NCBI GenBank assembly: GCA_034440575.1
Contig: JAOTOL010001641.1
Coordinates: forward strand, 1,550,001 to 1,614,000
Length of the DNA stretch: 64,000 nucleotides
Direction of reading: 5' to 3'
Source of the DNA: Imbricaverruca yamaguchii
Lineage: Eukaryota; Arthropoda; Thecostraca; Neoverrucidae
Below are positions 11,331-23,053 of the stretch, one piece after another. The notes under the pieces were generated by a model. The model searched no databases. It was not told where the DNA came from and saw only the letters and a list, made by a program, of their open reading frames with translations. How positions within the stretch are numbered: the stretch's first letter is position 1; the number at the start of each line of letters is the position of its first letter. The translations under genes and the position numbers were made by a program.

Positions 11331-11937
11331 TTGGTCAGCTGGAATGTGTCATAAATGCAAATGACTGTCACTTTACATGTTACTGCGAAATGATATGCAA
11401 ATGATTGCGATTGATGTCACTTTACATGTTACTCCCTGTACATCCCGAAATCTACTGTTTGTCATTGTGCGCCTAAGCGTTTCCATACTTTATTCATGTA
11501 TTTCATTCCTTACTTTGCGAAGCCGATTGTGCCGAGCCGCCCAACGGAGCAGTCGGGATGGGAGCCCGGTTCCGGTAACTGGAGCAGGTAATGACCTAAT
11601 AAAGTACCCCTATATAGGTGACCTGAGGTCAAATGGCGGATCTGACATCTGTATTCCATCATTAGTAATATCCAAAACAACATTAATGCCAATTTGGAGC
11701 ATTTAAACACAACCACATCGATCCCTAACAATGACAAGCCAAGCCACGCAAAACCAGAACATTTTGCAATTTTGACCTCATTTGACCTTGAAGATATTGA
11801 CCTAAGGTTATGAACTTTGCACACAATAGAGTTCACTATCGTGCCCATGCACCCTGTGAATTTCGTTGCTCTAGCCTTCATAGGAGCTGAGATCTTAAGG
11901 GGGCGGAATCCGCCCCCCCCCCCTCCAGTGCGCGTTA
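10581..11937. mobile_element. non-autonomous DNA element with G-rich terminal inverted repeats (copy A)
   Basis: The left end reads TTAACACGCGCACTGGAGG, a long G run, then CGAAATCCGCCC. The right end (11900-11937) is its reverse complement with a few changes: GGCGGAATCCGCC, a C run, CTCCAGTGCGCGTTA. Internally there are AGGTCA-rich segments (GAGGTCAAGTCAGGTCAAG) and a conserved block around 11515-11600 also present in copy B at about 40995-41090. No transposase is encoded, so mobility would depend on an enzyme supplied elsewhere. The left part occurs twice in tandem (10581-10950 and 10951-11330). Target duplication is unclear: the left flank shows TTAA and the right TTAT. Confidence 0.75.
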
Positions 11938-14156
11938 TTTTCAGAGGCCCGTGTTAACCAGTGTGCGTGTTAACCAGTGCGCTACTGATAACGATAGATA
12001 GAGGCATGTTTCGACTGTATACTATTTAGATCCCGGGTTATTTGTTCGGACCACTGTCAGTTAAATATACCCGGTGTTAGTTCCTGGCTTTCTGATGGGA
12101 TTGGTAGCTCCTGGTCAACCGGATGTTTGTAGCTTCATTGCTCTTGTCTATCTTCCAGTGGGTTTCTTACTCCAAGATATTCGAGTCCTTCTACAACGGT
12201 GGATGGCCACGGTTTGACCAGCTGTAGTTGACAACGCCCGATCATTCAAGATTTCCACGTGTGGCTGCTGACTTGTCATGTGACTGACTGGCAGTGGGTG
12301 TCTGCTTTTTTCTTCTATTTTGATCTCCCGCAACTGCATAGTAGAGTAAGGTGGAGAAACACGGCCCCTTCTAAGCACCAATTTTGAAATTCAATCACAC
12401 CTCCATTTTATGAGCGTCTCTGAAAAAGACCACGCGGTATTGTAGCCTGTTTGATTTTTAGAGGGATTCGCGTTCAATCTTAGCTTAGTGTCTTGTATTT
12501 GCTGACATGGACAAATTTTTCGTTTTGAGGAGAGGCATACCATGAGAAATATGGGTTCTCAGTTGAGGAGCACTGAAGATGCTTCCAAAAGCCGTGAACA
12601 TTCATAACAATCGAATCACGATGCATTTTGAAACATGCATAAATCTACTGCGTAGATTATGTCCCAAAATCATATCATATTTCGATATAGCGCTGGTGTG
12701 TTTCCTACATAAGTAGTTACTAAATGTAAAACGTATCCCATGGGTCATGACTTGAGGAGCAGCGCATATGAGTTTGCCGGTTTAGCTGTATTCATAGGTA
12801 AAGGTTAACTAAAAATGCTAGTATCTTACCGAGGTAATATGCATCGTCTACGAAGTGAAATGGACCATCATGACCGATGCATACCTGCCAACATTGTCAG
12901 ACGAAAAAGGGCAAGTATAGTTTAATGTACATATTTAGTTGGAAGGGTAATTTTTCATACGCATCGCACGGGGATGTCCTTTTTTAAAACTGCTCACATG
13001 CTGCACATGAAAAAAAAACACAAGAATATCTGAGCACATTTTCCGCCATCACACCCATTAAATGCTCTAAATTAACGCTCAGATGGCATTGCGCTCAAAG
13101 CCTCTTTGTCTGTTACATTCCAACACCTCAGAAAACTATTGGCGACAACGAAAGCTATTGGAGTAACTCACCACTCCAACGACCCAACCCATGCGATGTT
13201 TTGTATGCAATTCGTAGTGTTCGCCTCCCGGCTGACAGGCTTGTTCTTGGTTAATGTGAGTCGGGGAATGGTGTTGCCTCCGAAGACTGTTGTAATCGCA
13301 TAGCTGCCACATGCCACATTCCCAATGCCCAACAGTTGCCCTCCCTCATGCAGTTCGAAAGCCATAGATCTGGAGTCTTGGCAAGGGGTCCCTGAAGCGT
13401 TCCTGGCTGCTACAAAAATGCGGGGAGGTCCCCGAGCCCGTGGAGGGCATCAAATGCTGAGAGACCACATGAAGAACCGTTCCCCTCCCTGGAACAAATT
13501 GGTTACATGCACCGCCCCTGAACATCTCCATCTTCCAACTGATTCTTGCTTTGTGTACCATGTGGACGGTGTTCAGCTATGATCAGCGTTGTCGGTTACT
13601 CACTATCGCTCACACACTTTAAGCGATTCTGCTTCTTTGTTTCGGTTGATAACTAGCTTACCACACGGCAACCTCCGTTGTATCTGCGCCGGAGGCTATA
13701 GTTTTCCATGCCGGAATGCTTTGCACAGCATCCAAATGCAACATCTAATGTGCCATAATCTGTGTATTTTTTAGAAAGTCTATTGCTCGTAGTTTTCGCC
13801 CTGCATAGGGCACAATGCTAAAGTTAACAGTATTAAAGCCATCGGCATTACGTCGAAGCCTAAAATTGTAGACATTGTCGCCTAGACAGGACACCGTGTT
13901 TCCCGTGAAATTTGCAGGATTAGGTGATGAATGAAATTCTGACGAAACTTAGGATGAAATAAATGTACCATGATATATCAGATATGGGCGTAGAAGCGAA
14001 GGTATATTGACGTTCACCGAACCTCATAAACCGTTGAAGCATTGTGTTTTATCTTGCTCACTTGAAAACAGTAGTCCCAACACGACTACCACCGCATGTA
14101 CTGGTGTGTTGAGTCGGACGCTGGCCGGGTGTGGCCCCGGCGTCTGAGCCGTCTCG
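11938..14156. other. unannotated interval
   Basis: AT-rich sequence with no recognised gene. GTGTTAACCAGTG is repeated within 11951-11983, next to the TIR element. Open frames near 13106-13582 on both strands lack recognisable domains. Confidence 0.45.
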
Positions 14157-15494
14157 CGGGTGACAGGTCGCTCTAACCGGCAGGTGTGAACGTGGTGGAC
14201 ACGTGTCACCGTGACGGGTGACAGGTCGCCCTAACCGGCAGGTGTGAACGTGGTGGACACGTGTCACCGTGGACGGATGACAGGTCGCTCTAACCGGCAG
14301 GTGTGAACGTGGTGGACACGTGTCACCGTGACGGGTGACAGGTCGCTCTAACCGGCAGGTGTGAACGTGGTGGACACGTGTCACCGTGACGGGTGACAGG
14401 TCGCTCTGACCGGCAGGTGTGAACGTGGTGGACACGTGTCACCGTGACGGGTGACAGGTCGCTCCTAACCGGCAGGTGTGAACGTGGTGGACACGTGTCA
14501 CCGTGACGGGTGACAGATCGCCCTAACCGGCAGGTGTAAACGTGGTGGACACGTGTCACCGTGACGGGTGACAGGTCGCTCTAACCGGCAGGTGTGAACG
14601 TGGTGGACACGTGTCACCGTGACGGGTGACAGGTCGCTCTAACCGGCAGGTGTGAACGTGGTGGACACGTGTCACCGTGACGGGTGACAGGTCGCTCTAA
14701 CCGGCAGGTGTGAACGTGGTGGACACGTGTCACCGTGACGGGTGACAGGTCGCTCTAACCGGCAGGTGTGAACGTGGTGGACACGTGTCACCGTGACGGG
14801 TGACAGGTCGCTCTGACCGGCAGGTGTGAACGTGGTGGACACGTGTCACCGTGACGGGTGACAGGTCGCTCTAACCGGCAGGTGTGAACGTGGTGGACAC
14901 GTGTCACCGTGACGGGTGACAGGTCGCTCTAACCGGCAGGTGTGAACGTGGTGGACACGTGTCACCGTGACGGGTGACAGGTCGCTCTAACCGGCAGGTG
15001 TGAACGTGGTGGACACGTGTCACCGTGACGGGTGACAGGTCGCCCTAACCGGCAGGTGTGAACGTGGTGGACACGTGTCACCGTGGACGGATGACAGGTC
15101 GCTCTAACCGGCAGGTGTAAACGTGGTGGACACGTGTCACCGTGATGGGTGACAGGTCGCTCTAACCGGCAGGTGTGAACGTGGTGGACACATGTCACCG
15201 TGACGGGTGACAGGTCGCTCTAACCGGCAGGTGTGAACGTGGTGGACACGTGTCACCGTGGACGGATGACAGGTCGCTCTGACCGGCAGGTGTGAACGTG
15301 GTGGACACGTGTCACCGTGACGGGTGACAGGTCGTTCTGACCGGCAGGTGTGAACGTGGTGGACACGTGTCACCGTGGACGGATGACAGGTCGCTCTGAC
15401 CGGCAGGTGTGAACGTGGTGGACACGTGTCACCGTGACGGGTGACAGGTCGCCCTAACCGGCAGGTGTGAACGTGGTGGACACGTGTCACCGTG
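14157..15494. repeat. 58-bp minisatellite array, about 23 copies
   Basis: Highly homogeneous units: GGGTGACAGGTCGCTCTAAC, CGGCAGGTGTGAACGTGG, TGGACACGTGTCACCGTGAC. Most variants are single substitutions (CTCTGACC for CTCTAACC, GCCC for GCTC) plus a recurring GTGGACGGATGAC variant that adds one base. Each unit contains GACACGTGTC (an E-box-like palindrome) and a possible hairpin, TGTCACC-GTGACG-GGTGACA. Low divergence implies recent expansion or gene-conversion-like homogenisation. The long minus-strand open frames over it are artefacts. Confidence 0.97.
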
Positions 15495-17274
15495 ACACCG
15501 ACCCGGCGCGTCGCCTCGCCGCCTGCACCACCGCCGACTCGCGCATGGTAGGAGTCATCGACGGCTCCGGGTCTGAGTCGTCGTCGGACTCGGCGCCGGC
15601 CGGCCTGCCGCTGCTGACGCTAGAGCACCAACGCCGACTCTCGCCAGAGGAGACAGCCAGGGTGAGTTCCAACAGGAGGTCAGCACGGGGCGGCTCCGGG
15701 TCAGGCGATCCGACTGAGCTCAGGGATTGGGCCGCCCTCGGTGAGGGACTCCGGATGAGGGTGGAGCAATGCGACTCTGGACCAGTGGTCCAGCTAGTAA
15801 CCATTACACTGCAGCCCCGAGCCGTTTGTTGTCACTGGGGCTGCGATGGGGAGGGGAAAAGATGTAGAGGGCGACGAATGTAGAGGGGAGGGCGTCGTGT
15901 GGTAGCTACTGCTCGCCTGCAAAGTACTCCTTCTGTTCATCTGTCCATCCCCTTCACTCAACAGATTTATGGCGCGCCTTCTATGGCACCAGAGAGGCGG
16001 CTCAACATCAGACTACTTTTGCCTGAGCACCTATCTGATTCTGGTCGCCAGGGCGTCGAAATACGTCTTGGTACACAATAGATTTGTGCCCGAAAAAGGA
16101 CAATCTCAATGAAGCTAGCATAAGCATGGTACTTGCCCAGTGTGCAAATATTCATTTTTCATTAGGTGGGCGATGTCGAAAACCAAATAGCAAGATGTAA
16201 AAAAATAAGACAAGGATGTCGAATTTTACTTCGAAGGGTACATACATTTCGTGTTGCAAACTTTTCCCCTGATATTTTAACACAGTCAACAAAGCTACCT
16301 GCAGCTGTAACGCATGCATGTGCAATACCGCTGTCCTTAATTTCTAACTTTTCCAGATTGCATCCTGAAGAGAGTATCCCGGTGGCGCAACCGATTACCG
16401 AGCCTTTCATCATCTGGAGCTGTCCTGGTCCCGGATCCCATCCTAGGCTGAAGAGTACCTCGAGGGAAAAACTAAGCATTTCGCCAAGCGAAGGGAATGC
16501 AGATGCCATTCCCATTGGAAGCAGCATGGCGTATGCAGTCGGCGCATCCTTCACCTCAAGCATTATTAGAAGATCTTGTCGCGACAAAAGCTATCATGCA
16601 CGATTTTCACTCACGTCATATTCATGTAATCCAACTGGACAACTCCAATGTGTGTGTGTGCTTTTCCAATGCACGCGATTTTAAATCGGCGTTGGTTGCC
16701 GATTGTATCGACATTGCCATTGACTTCCAGCTCGTGCTTGCATGTGGAAACTAAATAAACTTGTGTTGTAATTCCGTTTCCCTTTAAATATTGTGCTCAT
16801 TTCTATGGTTCCAGATAACAAGACCTGCATGAAATGCACATTAAATATATCAGTTCATTAATTCAGTTCAGACCGAGTCGGAGGTCACGATAATACCGCA
16901 ATACATGACGCATACACATGTAGCTATGAAGTTTGTACTGCACTTGCTAAAAACCACAATAGCAAAATCTTGAGTATCTCAATTGAAACAAACGCAAAAT
17001 GCATCAAGCACCGCATCACAGTCAGGATGGAGAAATGCTTTTCCGGGCATTCGTAAGGATATCATTGGCGATGAAGAATATAGAGACGGCTTTTTGTAAC
17101 CGGAGAATTCCATACAAAATAAGCGATGAATGCACATAACAAACGATGAATGCTTAGCAATAAACACTAGGTAAAATTGGCAGACAATACAGTATCCACC
17201 GTTTGGCAGTACACCCACATCTCCATTGAACAGCCCCTGCACCCTGAAGACAGGCAATGCCAGTCGGCTTTTGT
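15495..17274. other. unannotated interval with GC-rich left part
   Basis: 15495-15880 is GC-rich and CpG-containing, and open on both strands without domains. At 16162-16754 both strands carry open frames of 141 aa (minus) and 172 aa (plus), plus an 85-aa frame (16497-16754). None has a motif I recognise, so they are left as unclassified. Confidence 0.4.
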
Positions 17275-17346
17275 TGAGTTAGTTAGTAAGTTAGTTAATA
17301 GGGCTTTATGGCGCATCGACTTCATTGGTCATGTAGCGGCCATCGG
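17275..17346 (-). mobile_element. 3'-tail fragment of an I-like non-LTR retrotransposon
   Basis: Read on the minus strand: GCCGCTACATGACC, GTCGATGCGCCATAAAGCCC, then a TAACTAACT-type simple tail. This parallels the 3' end of the element at 5164-9413 (GGCGCTACATAACC, GTTGATGCGCCCCAAAGCCC, then AATC repeats). Only the last 60-70 bp are present, as expected from extreme 5' truncation during target-primed reverse transcription. Confidence 0.6.
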
Positions 17347-20139
17347 CTTTTGTTGAATATGCCACGCGCGGCACTTGGTGACTGCGGCGGCGGGCATCCT
17401 AACGTATTGTCGCAGCGCGCCGACTCCTCTTCACAGTACTGAGTACCGTCGGCTGTGGCGCAGTCGCCTTCACCGGTCACCAGATTGGCACAATGTGAGT
17501 CGAATCGACTCTGGAAGCGGTGCACCCGCTTCAGCTGCCGGCCGCCAGCGGCAGCTCGGGCAGTCTCCTGGGCCCAAGCCATGATAAGCACGGGCCGCAG
17601 GTGCGCCGGTCGCTGATCAACGCCGGCTGGTTACTTGTTACACAGTCCACCATCGCCAGCCACACAACGCCGAGTTTGCCACCGTGACCTCCGTCGAATG
17701 GCCACCCGCATCAGCATGAATACGCACATACTCTAGAATCTGCGAGGTGTCGGGGCATCCAGTCATGAACTAGTCCGGACTGACAGGAGACGGACGCTGG
17801 CTTCTACGGGCGAGCATAACCCGCTATGGTTGTACTCACTCGCTGTGCACCGGTCTGATAAAGGCGACCATTAACAGTGCTAGCTAGATTGTCTGCCAAT
17901 TCGTTCATCGTTTCAATGTTTGTTAGGCTGGGCCTCGCACTCGCATCGTAGGCAAATTACTAAATAATTTACCACAGCTTCCGGTCTTTGGTCACCACAC
18001 GTACTGAATGCAAGGGAAGGCATAGTGTAGTGACGCCAAAGTCCAGTACACACGATCCTCATGAACTTGAAAAGAATGGCCATTCGTTATCCATCGTCCA
18101 AATGTCTAATTTGAACATACAAATCGTTGTGTTCCAACTAAATGCTGTTAAATAATTCCTTACAGTGCCACAGTCACGATGCCCACGTAAGACTAAATGA
18201 CTGAGTCGTCGTTAGCAAGGACATTAATCGAGGAACGATTATCGATTAGTAAAAAAAAAGCTAGAATCACATTCACACAACTCACTCGACACCAAGAACG
18301 ATGGATTGCAAACCTTGGTACACAAAGGAAAACTTATCACCTGCTTCCTCCTGGCTCCATATTGCAGGCCTCGACCACCCAGCTTCATGAACATGTACCC
18401 CGAACTACTCTTACCGCATGGCATCCATGCGTGTAATGCGAACCACATCAAGGAACATTCGTATCTCATATAAAATCAGCACGTGGTTCTCACTGCAGCC
18501 GGCCCACGTGTGTGCCGTTGCTACGTTACAATTAATCTGGATTCAAGTAGAGGAGGGATAGGAGGGAGCAGAAGACCGATGGACATCGGTTGACACTCAG
18601 GTCGGCCCAAGCTCCCAAGTCCGTTGAGGCGGTACGCTTAAGACGTTTTACGTGCTGATCGAGCTTCACACCAGCGTGCAGTGGCTACATTGAGTGTGCA
18701 TAATAGACGCAGCGTAGACCGATGGACTGTCGTATTCGGTCGCGTACAGCAGGAGCAGCAGCAACCCATCCGCATCAGTGCATGGTTGTAAGGTACAAGC
18801 CCAGCCATCAAACGGCGTAGGCGTGGGCCAACCACTCAGCACACTGGCGACCATCACCAGACGCTATCCATGTGCACGAGCACCAGGAACCCCGCCTATT
18901 CCAGGAACATTGCAACGGTTTGGCAGCAGCGCAATGTTCAACGTTGCTCGGCTAGTTGCTTGGACAGCATAGTACATGACTCTTTTAACATTTTCGCCTC
19001 AGTTCCCATGACAAGACATGCCATCATAGCCAGCTTGATCGATGTCAAAAGGAAGTAGGACAAGCAGCAATAGGTTTGCATCCAACAGTACACTGGATTG
19101 CATTGCCCTCTAAATTTTCTCAGAGCACTGCCAGTTAGTTTGTGGACTTTTGCGCCATGTCGCTGGACGTTACTTTTGCGCACAGATATGTGGCATGAAG
19201 CACAGGATAACTTGGTGTTTTTTAATGTTGGCAATTCTAATCATGACAGGAAGAATATACCGTTCACTTGTGAAGAGTTGAGGATGGCCGACAGCAGTGG
19301 TGGCAGGTTGGACGATTGGATGGAAATGGCAAGGGACCTGATAAGAGTGAAATGGATCAGTACAAATCTGAAAAATGAGGAAACTGCATATAAACATATT
19401 TAATATAAACTGCCAGAAGTAGGCAACATAATCCCAGAGCACACTATTGCCTCCACCAACCAATAAAACATGCAAGTACATCTGGCTTCAAGATTAAGTC
19501 ATAAAGTGTTCAGACTTCATAAGAGCCACAGGGGCCCAACCAGGCTAAGCCTGTAAAGGGAAGATGCTGTAAGTCTGGACAAAATATACTCAACATCCTA
19601 ACCCGTGCTATATCCTAAACTCTAGAAGCTATCTATGAGCACCCTACCTACCCTCCAACCTACTAGCATAAATATCACCCAATCAATTTCTAAATAGAAC
19701 TAAAAACAAGGTTGTTCAACTTTTAAAAAACTTGTTCGCCCAACTTTTAAATATATTCAATTAGGTGCTAACCACAGCATCAGCAGACAGCATATTACAA
19801 TGATCAACCACTATTTGGCTGAGGGTCTAAGGTCTGAAACCCTTGAAATGAGATCAATGCAACTACATCAAATTCATACTTAGGGGATGCTATCCCTTAA
19901 AAAATTAGGTTGCCTTCTCCAAGAATTTGCCTCATTTTCTGGGCAGAACTTTCCTCAATATATGGCACATTTCAGCACAGGTCAACATGGGATCCTACTA
20001 CATGATTTACTAGCCTGTGCTAACCCAGGCTGCAAAACAAAGGAAAACAACACCTCTGTTTACCTGCTTCTTGTTTATTGGTTAGTTCTCAATGCTCCTT
20101 ATGCACAATCATGTTTAATGGCACCTACCACGGTTTCAT
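17347..20139. other. unannotated interval
   Basis: Nothing recognised: GC-rich to 17.8 kb, then AT-rich. Short open frames near 18.7-19.5 kb have no recognisable domains. Confidence 0.45.
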
Positions 20140-20242
20140 CAGTGGACTGTGGGTTTGGGAAACTTCCTGAGTGGTGTGAGTGTTGAACCTGGGACCTTTG
20201 GTAACCAGAGCTTAACACCTTAATCACCTGGCCATCCCCACC
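20140..20242 (-). mobile_element. tRNA-derived SINE head
   Basis: On the minus strand a tRNA-like segment (about 20238 to 20175) has an A-box-like TGGCCAGGTGATTAAGG followed, at the expected spacing, by a B-box GGTTCAACACT. This is the internal RNA polymerase III promoter arrangement. Downstream is CACACCACTCAGGAAGTTTCCC, a non-tRNA body. The cloverleaf is not complete enough for a functional tRNA, so I call a SINE. The 3' tail could not be delimited. Confidence 0.6.
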
Positions 20243-22865
20243 CCACCTACCTGCTTTGAATGTTAAATCTGTGGTTTAAGGTGTTTTATGAATTCTTAGA
20301 ATTTATAATTCCAATGCAATGTTTATATAGGTGAATAAGATTATGGACCACCCATTTTCTGTGCAAATGCTTACTTTTCAGGCTGTGAGCAAAATAACAC
20401 CAAAAATTGTGCTTTGAGCCTGGTAGGTAGCATAGCACAAATGCAATGCTTAAAAATAAAAGAAAAGCACAACAGCACGTAACATAACATGACCTAGCCT
20501 TCCTTTGAAGAAAAAATGGAAAAAATAATCAGAAACCAATTATCAACAAGAGAATTGTGAAGCAATTATCTTCAGGAAGTGTTCAAAATTAAAGAAAAAA
20601 CTGAACCTAGCATAAGCTGCCTTTGAAGTTATTTTTTAAAAACATTATTTTGAAATTTCCAGCTTAAAGAACCTAAACTAACCTAAGCTAACGAAGCCTA
20701 GCCAATTTGTTTGCCTTATGGAGGAAAATGTGTAAAAATTTGTCTTTTTGCCACTTCGAAGCACGTTAATATAATTCTAGGAAATAAAATTATTTGCCAT
20801 GAACAGCAATCTACAAGTTTTGCCCAACAGCCAATGCCCACCACACCACCATTCAGTATCACAAACATTATTTCAGAACCATAACCTAGTAGGGGCGTAC
20901 ATTTCTCAAATTGTTGGGGGGCACAACACAGCGTACACCATAGCGTGCCTCCATGTGAAAGGTCCAAATTGTTTGGTAGGAAAGCCAACATTTAGAGGCA
21001 ATCGCCCCCTCAACTGTACATAAACCGTATATAAACTAACTGCACAGCACCTGTGTAGGAAGGACTGGAAGACAGCTACCACAAGCCCCGCTTCCTTCGC
21101 ATTGCTGTACTGCATTACTCTGGTACTGCATTGAACAAGCGGGGACGAGGCCGACACCGCCTAGTCACAGCTACTAAATTCACTGTACTGTGATTTCCGA
21201 CGAAAACTATCGACCTCCCTCAAATGTGATGAAGTACATGCTGCACTCAAACAATAACATCATTTTTTTCCTCAACGGCAAGCCGTACAACATGTACTGC
21301 TGGGTAGAGAACGCATAAGCGGACCTATAGTTATATTTTTGCACTCAAAATGCTGGGAAATAAGGAGAAATCCCAGGGTGGACGTAGAGTGGCATTTGGG
21401 TGCTGCAAACATTGAAAATTTGGCAGTTCTCAGATCAGCTATGGTCATTATTAACAGTAATATCGTGAGGGAACACGAATTATTCACTTAACATTTACCA
21501 TTAAGCTGATACAAAAATGTTCACAGAGTACCAACCCACTCCATCATCTGTTTTCTGCAAGATGCAGTATCTCATTCACTCATGTCATGTATCCAATTAT
21601 AAGATGTCATGTATATTTTGCAATGGTATTTTATTTGATTGCATGTGTACCAGAAAAGAAACATGTACCATAACACCGTACACCATAATATCTTGTTTTC
21701 ATGTCCAGCAACTTTGATAAGCCTGTATACTGTCTTCAATGCAGGGCTTCATTGCTTGCTGAATAAGGACTTCAGGAGCGCTGGATGATACTGTGTTTCA
21801 GGATACTGGGTAGATTATCTAAAACAGAAGAGGCTCTGTGATATGGTTTCATAAAATTTCCTGGTCAGAGGTTGGAGGTTTAGGAGCACATTGACTGCAG
21901 TGGTTATGTAGTGTGGTGGTCATGCTGGTCAGAGGTCATTGATGCACCCCAACTATGGCATATTGGAATTGTTGAGGGCCTCAAGATGTCTTCAGTTGAT
22001 TTCAACTTAGTTTCGGAATATAATCCAAAACGAATAATGGATAATTATTCATTGTAGTAGCCTACCTTCTTCTATAATATCTGGATATAAGGGTTGGCTG
22101 GCTTCAAAAGGAATACCTTCCATATATCCCATCTTAGCATACACAAAAGTAAAGTTTTTGATGTAAACTTTCATAATCAGCAAGTAGTAAGCAAGGATGT
22201 CACAAAAGCCATAGATAGGGAGGTCGATTGAACTTCCATTAGGTGGTGTTTTCCACCAATTTTCTTGCAAAAATTTAACACTACTAACCTACTCGTGCAA
22301 GTGCCATATAATTCCATTAATTTTGTAGGTTTCGTTGGTCATCATCATGGACTTTGTTCTTTCTGTGCATTTTCAACTGGCGTTTGCTGATACTGACTTA
22401 CCGTTGTTTACAAGGGCCACAATACACCCACGTTGCTGATGAATAAAATGTGTTCCGCTGATCATTGTCTGTGCCGAGGAGTAGTGCAGGGGCATTCTCT
22501 TATTATGGCGACTAGGTGGGCCCACGAAGTTAGCTCAATACAAATTTAGGCTGTATCATGATATTGAAATATCTTAGATATACTGCTTGAGGAAAAATAT
22601 GTTGGAAGTGGTGGGGTCATTCGGTTGGTATAGCTTGTCATATGGAACGAAACGATTCAGCCTTCGAGTGAAATTTACCCCTCCAAAAGCATGTCAAGCG
22701 ACACCCGTGGAATAATAGTAATTGTGCGTATGTAGTCAGGCGTTAGCAGCGTTCATGTCAATCCCACCTTCTTCAGCTAATCGTTGGTGACGCAGGTGTT
22801 ACCTGGTCACAACACATGTACTCGCAAGATCACTACCCGACACCAATATATCCGGGAGAGGGCCC
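20243..22865. other. unannotated AT-rich interval
   Basis: No gene is recognised. It contains TTAGG-like words read on the minus strand (for example CCTAAACTAACCTAAGCTAA at about 20672-20691). Confidence 0.45.
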
Positions 22866-23053
22866 GTATGATGTATGATACGTATGACATATGACGTGAG
22901 GCGTCAGTGATACGTAAGACGTGAGGCGTCAGTGATACGTACGACGTGAGGCGTCAGTGATACGTACGACGTGAGGCGTCAGTGTTACGACTTGAGACGT
23001 GAATGAGACGTACGAACTGAGCCGTGAATGATACTTAAAACGTGGGGCATGAA
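22866..23053. repeat. 25-bp minisatellite
   Basis: Seven or so copies of GACGTGAGGCGTCAGTGATA plus CGTAC. The three central copies are near identical, and those at both edges are degenerate (ATGACATATGACGTGAGG on the left, ACGAACTGAGCCGTGAATGA on the right). The edge decay and homogeneous centre fit ordinary unequal exchange. Confidence 0.85.

Noticed and set aside
14058..15490. His/Pro/Cys-rich repeat proteins on the minus strand
   Set aside because: Rotating frames over the 58-bp minisatellite. Each ends at a unit variant.
16979..17257. PIF/Harbinger nuclease fragment
   Set aside because: A superficial GDVG...GGYCI resemblance only. The expected downstream motifs are absent.
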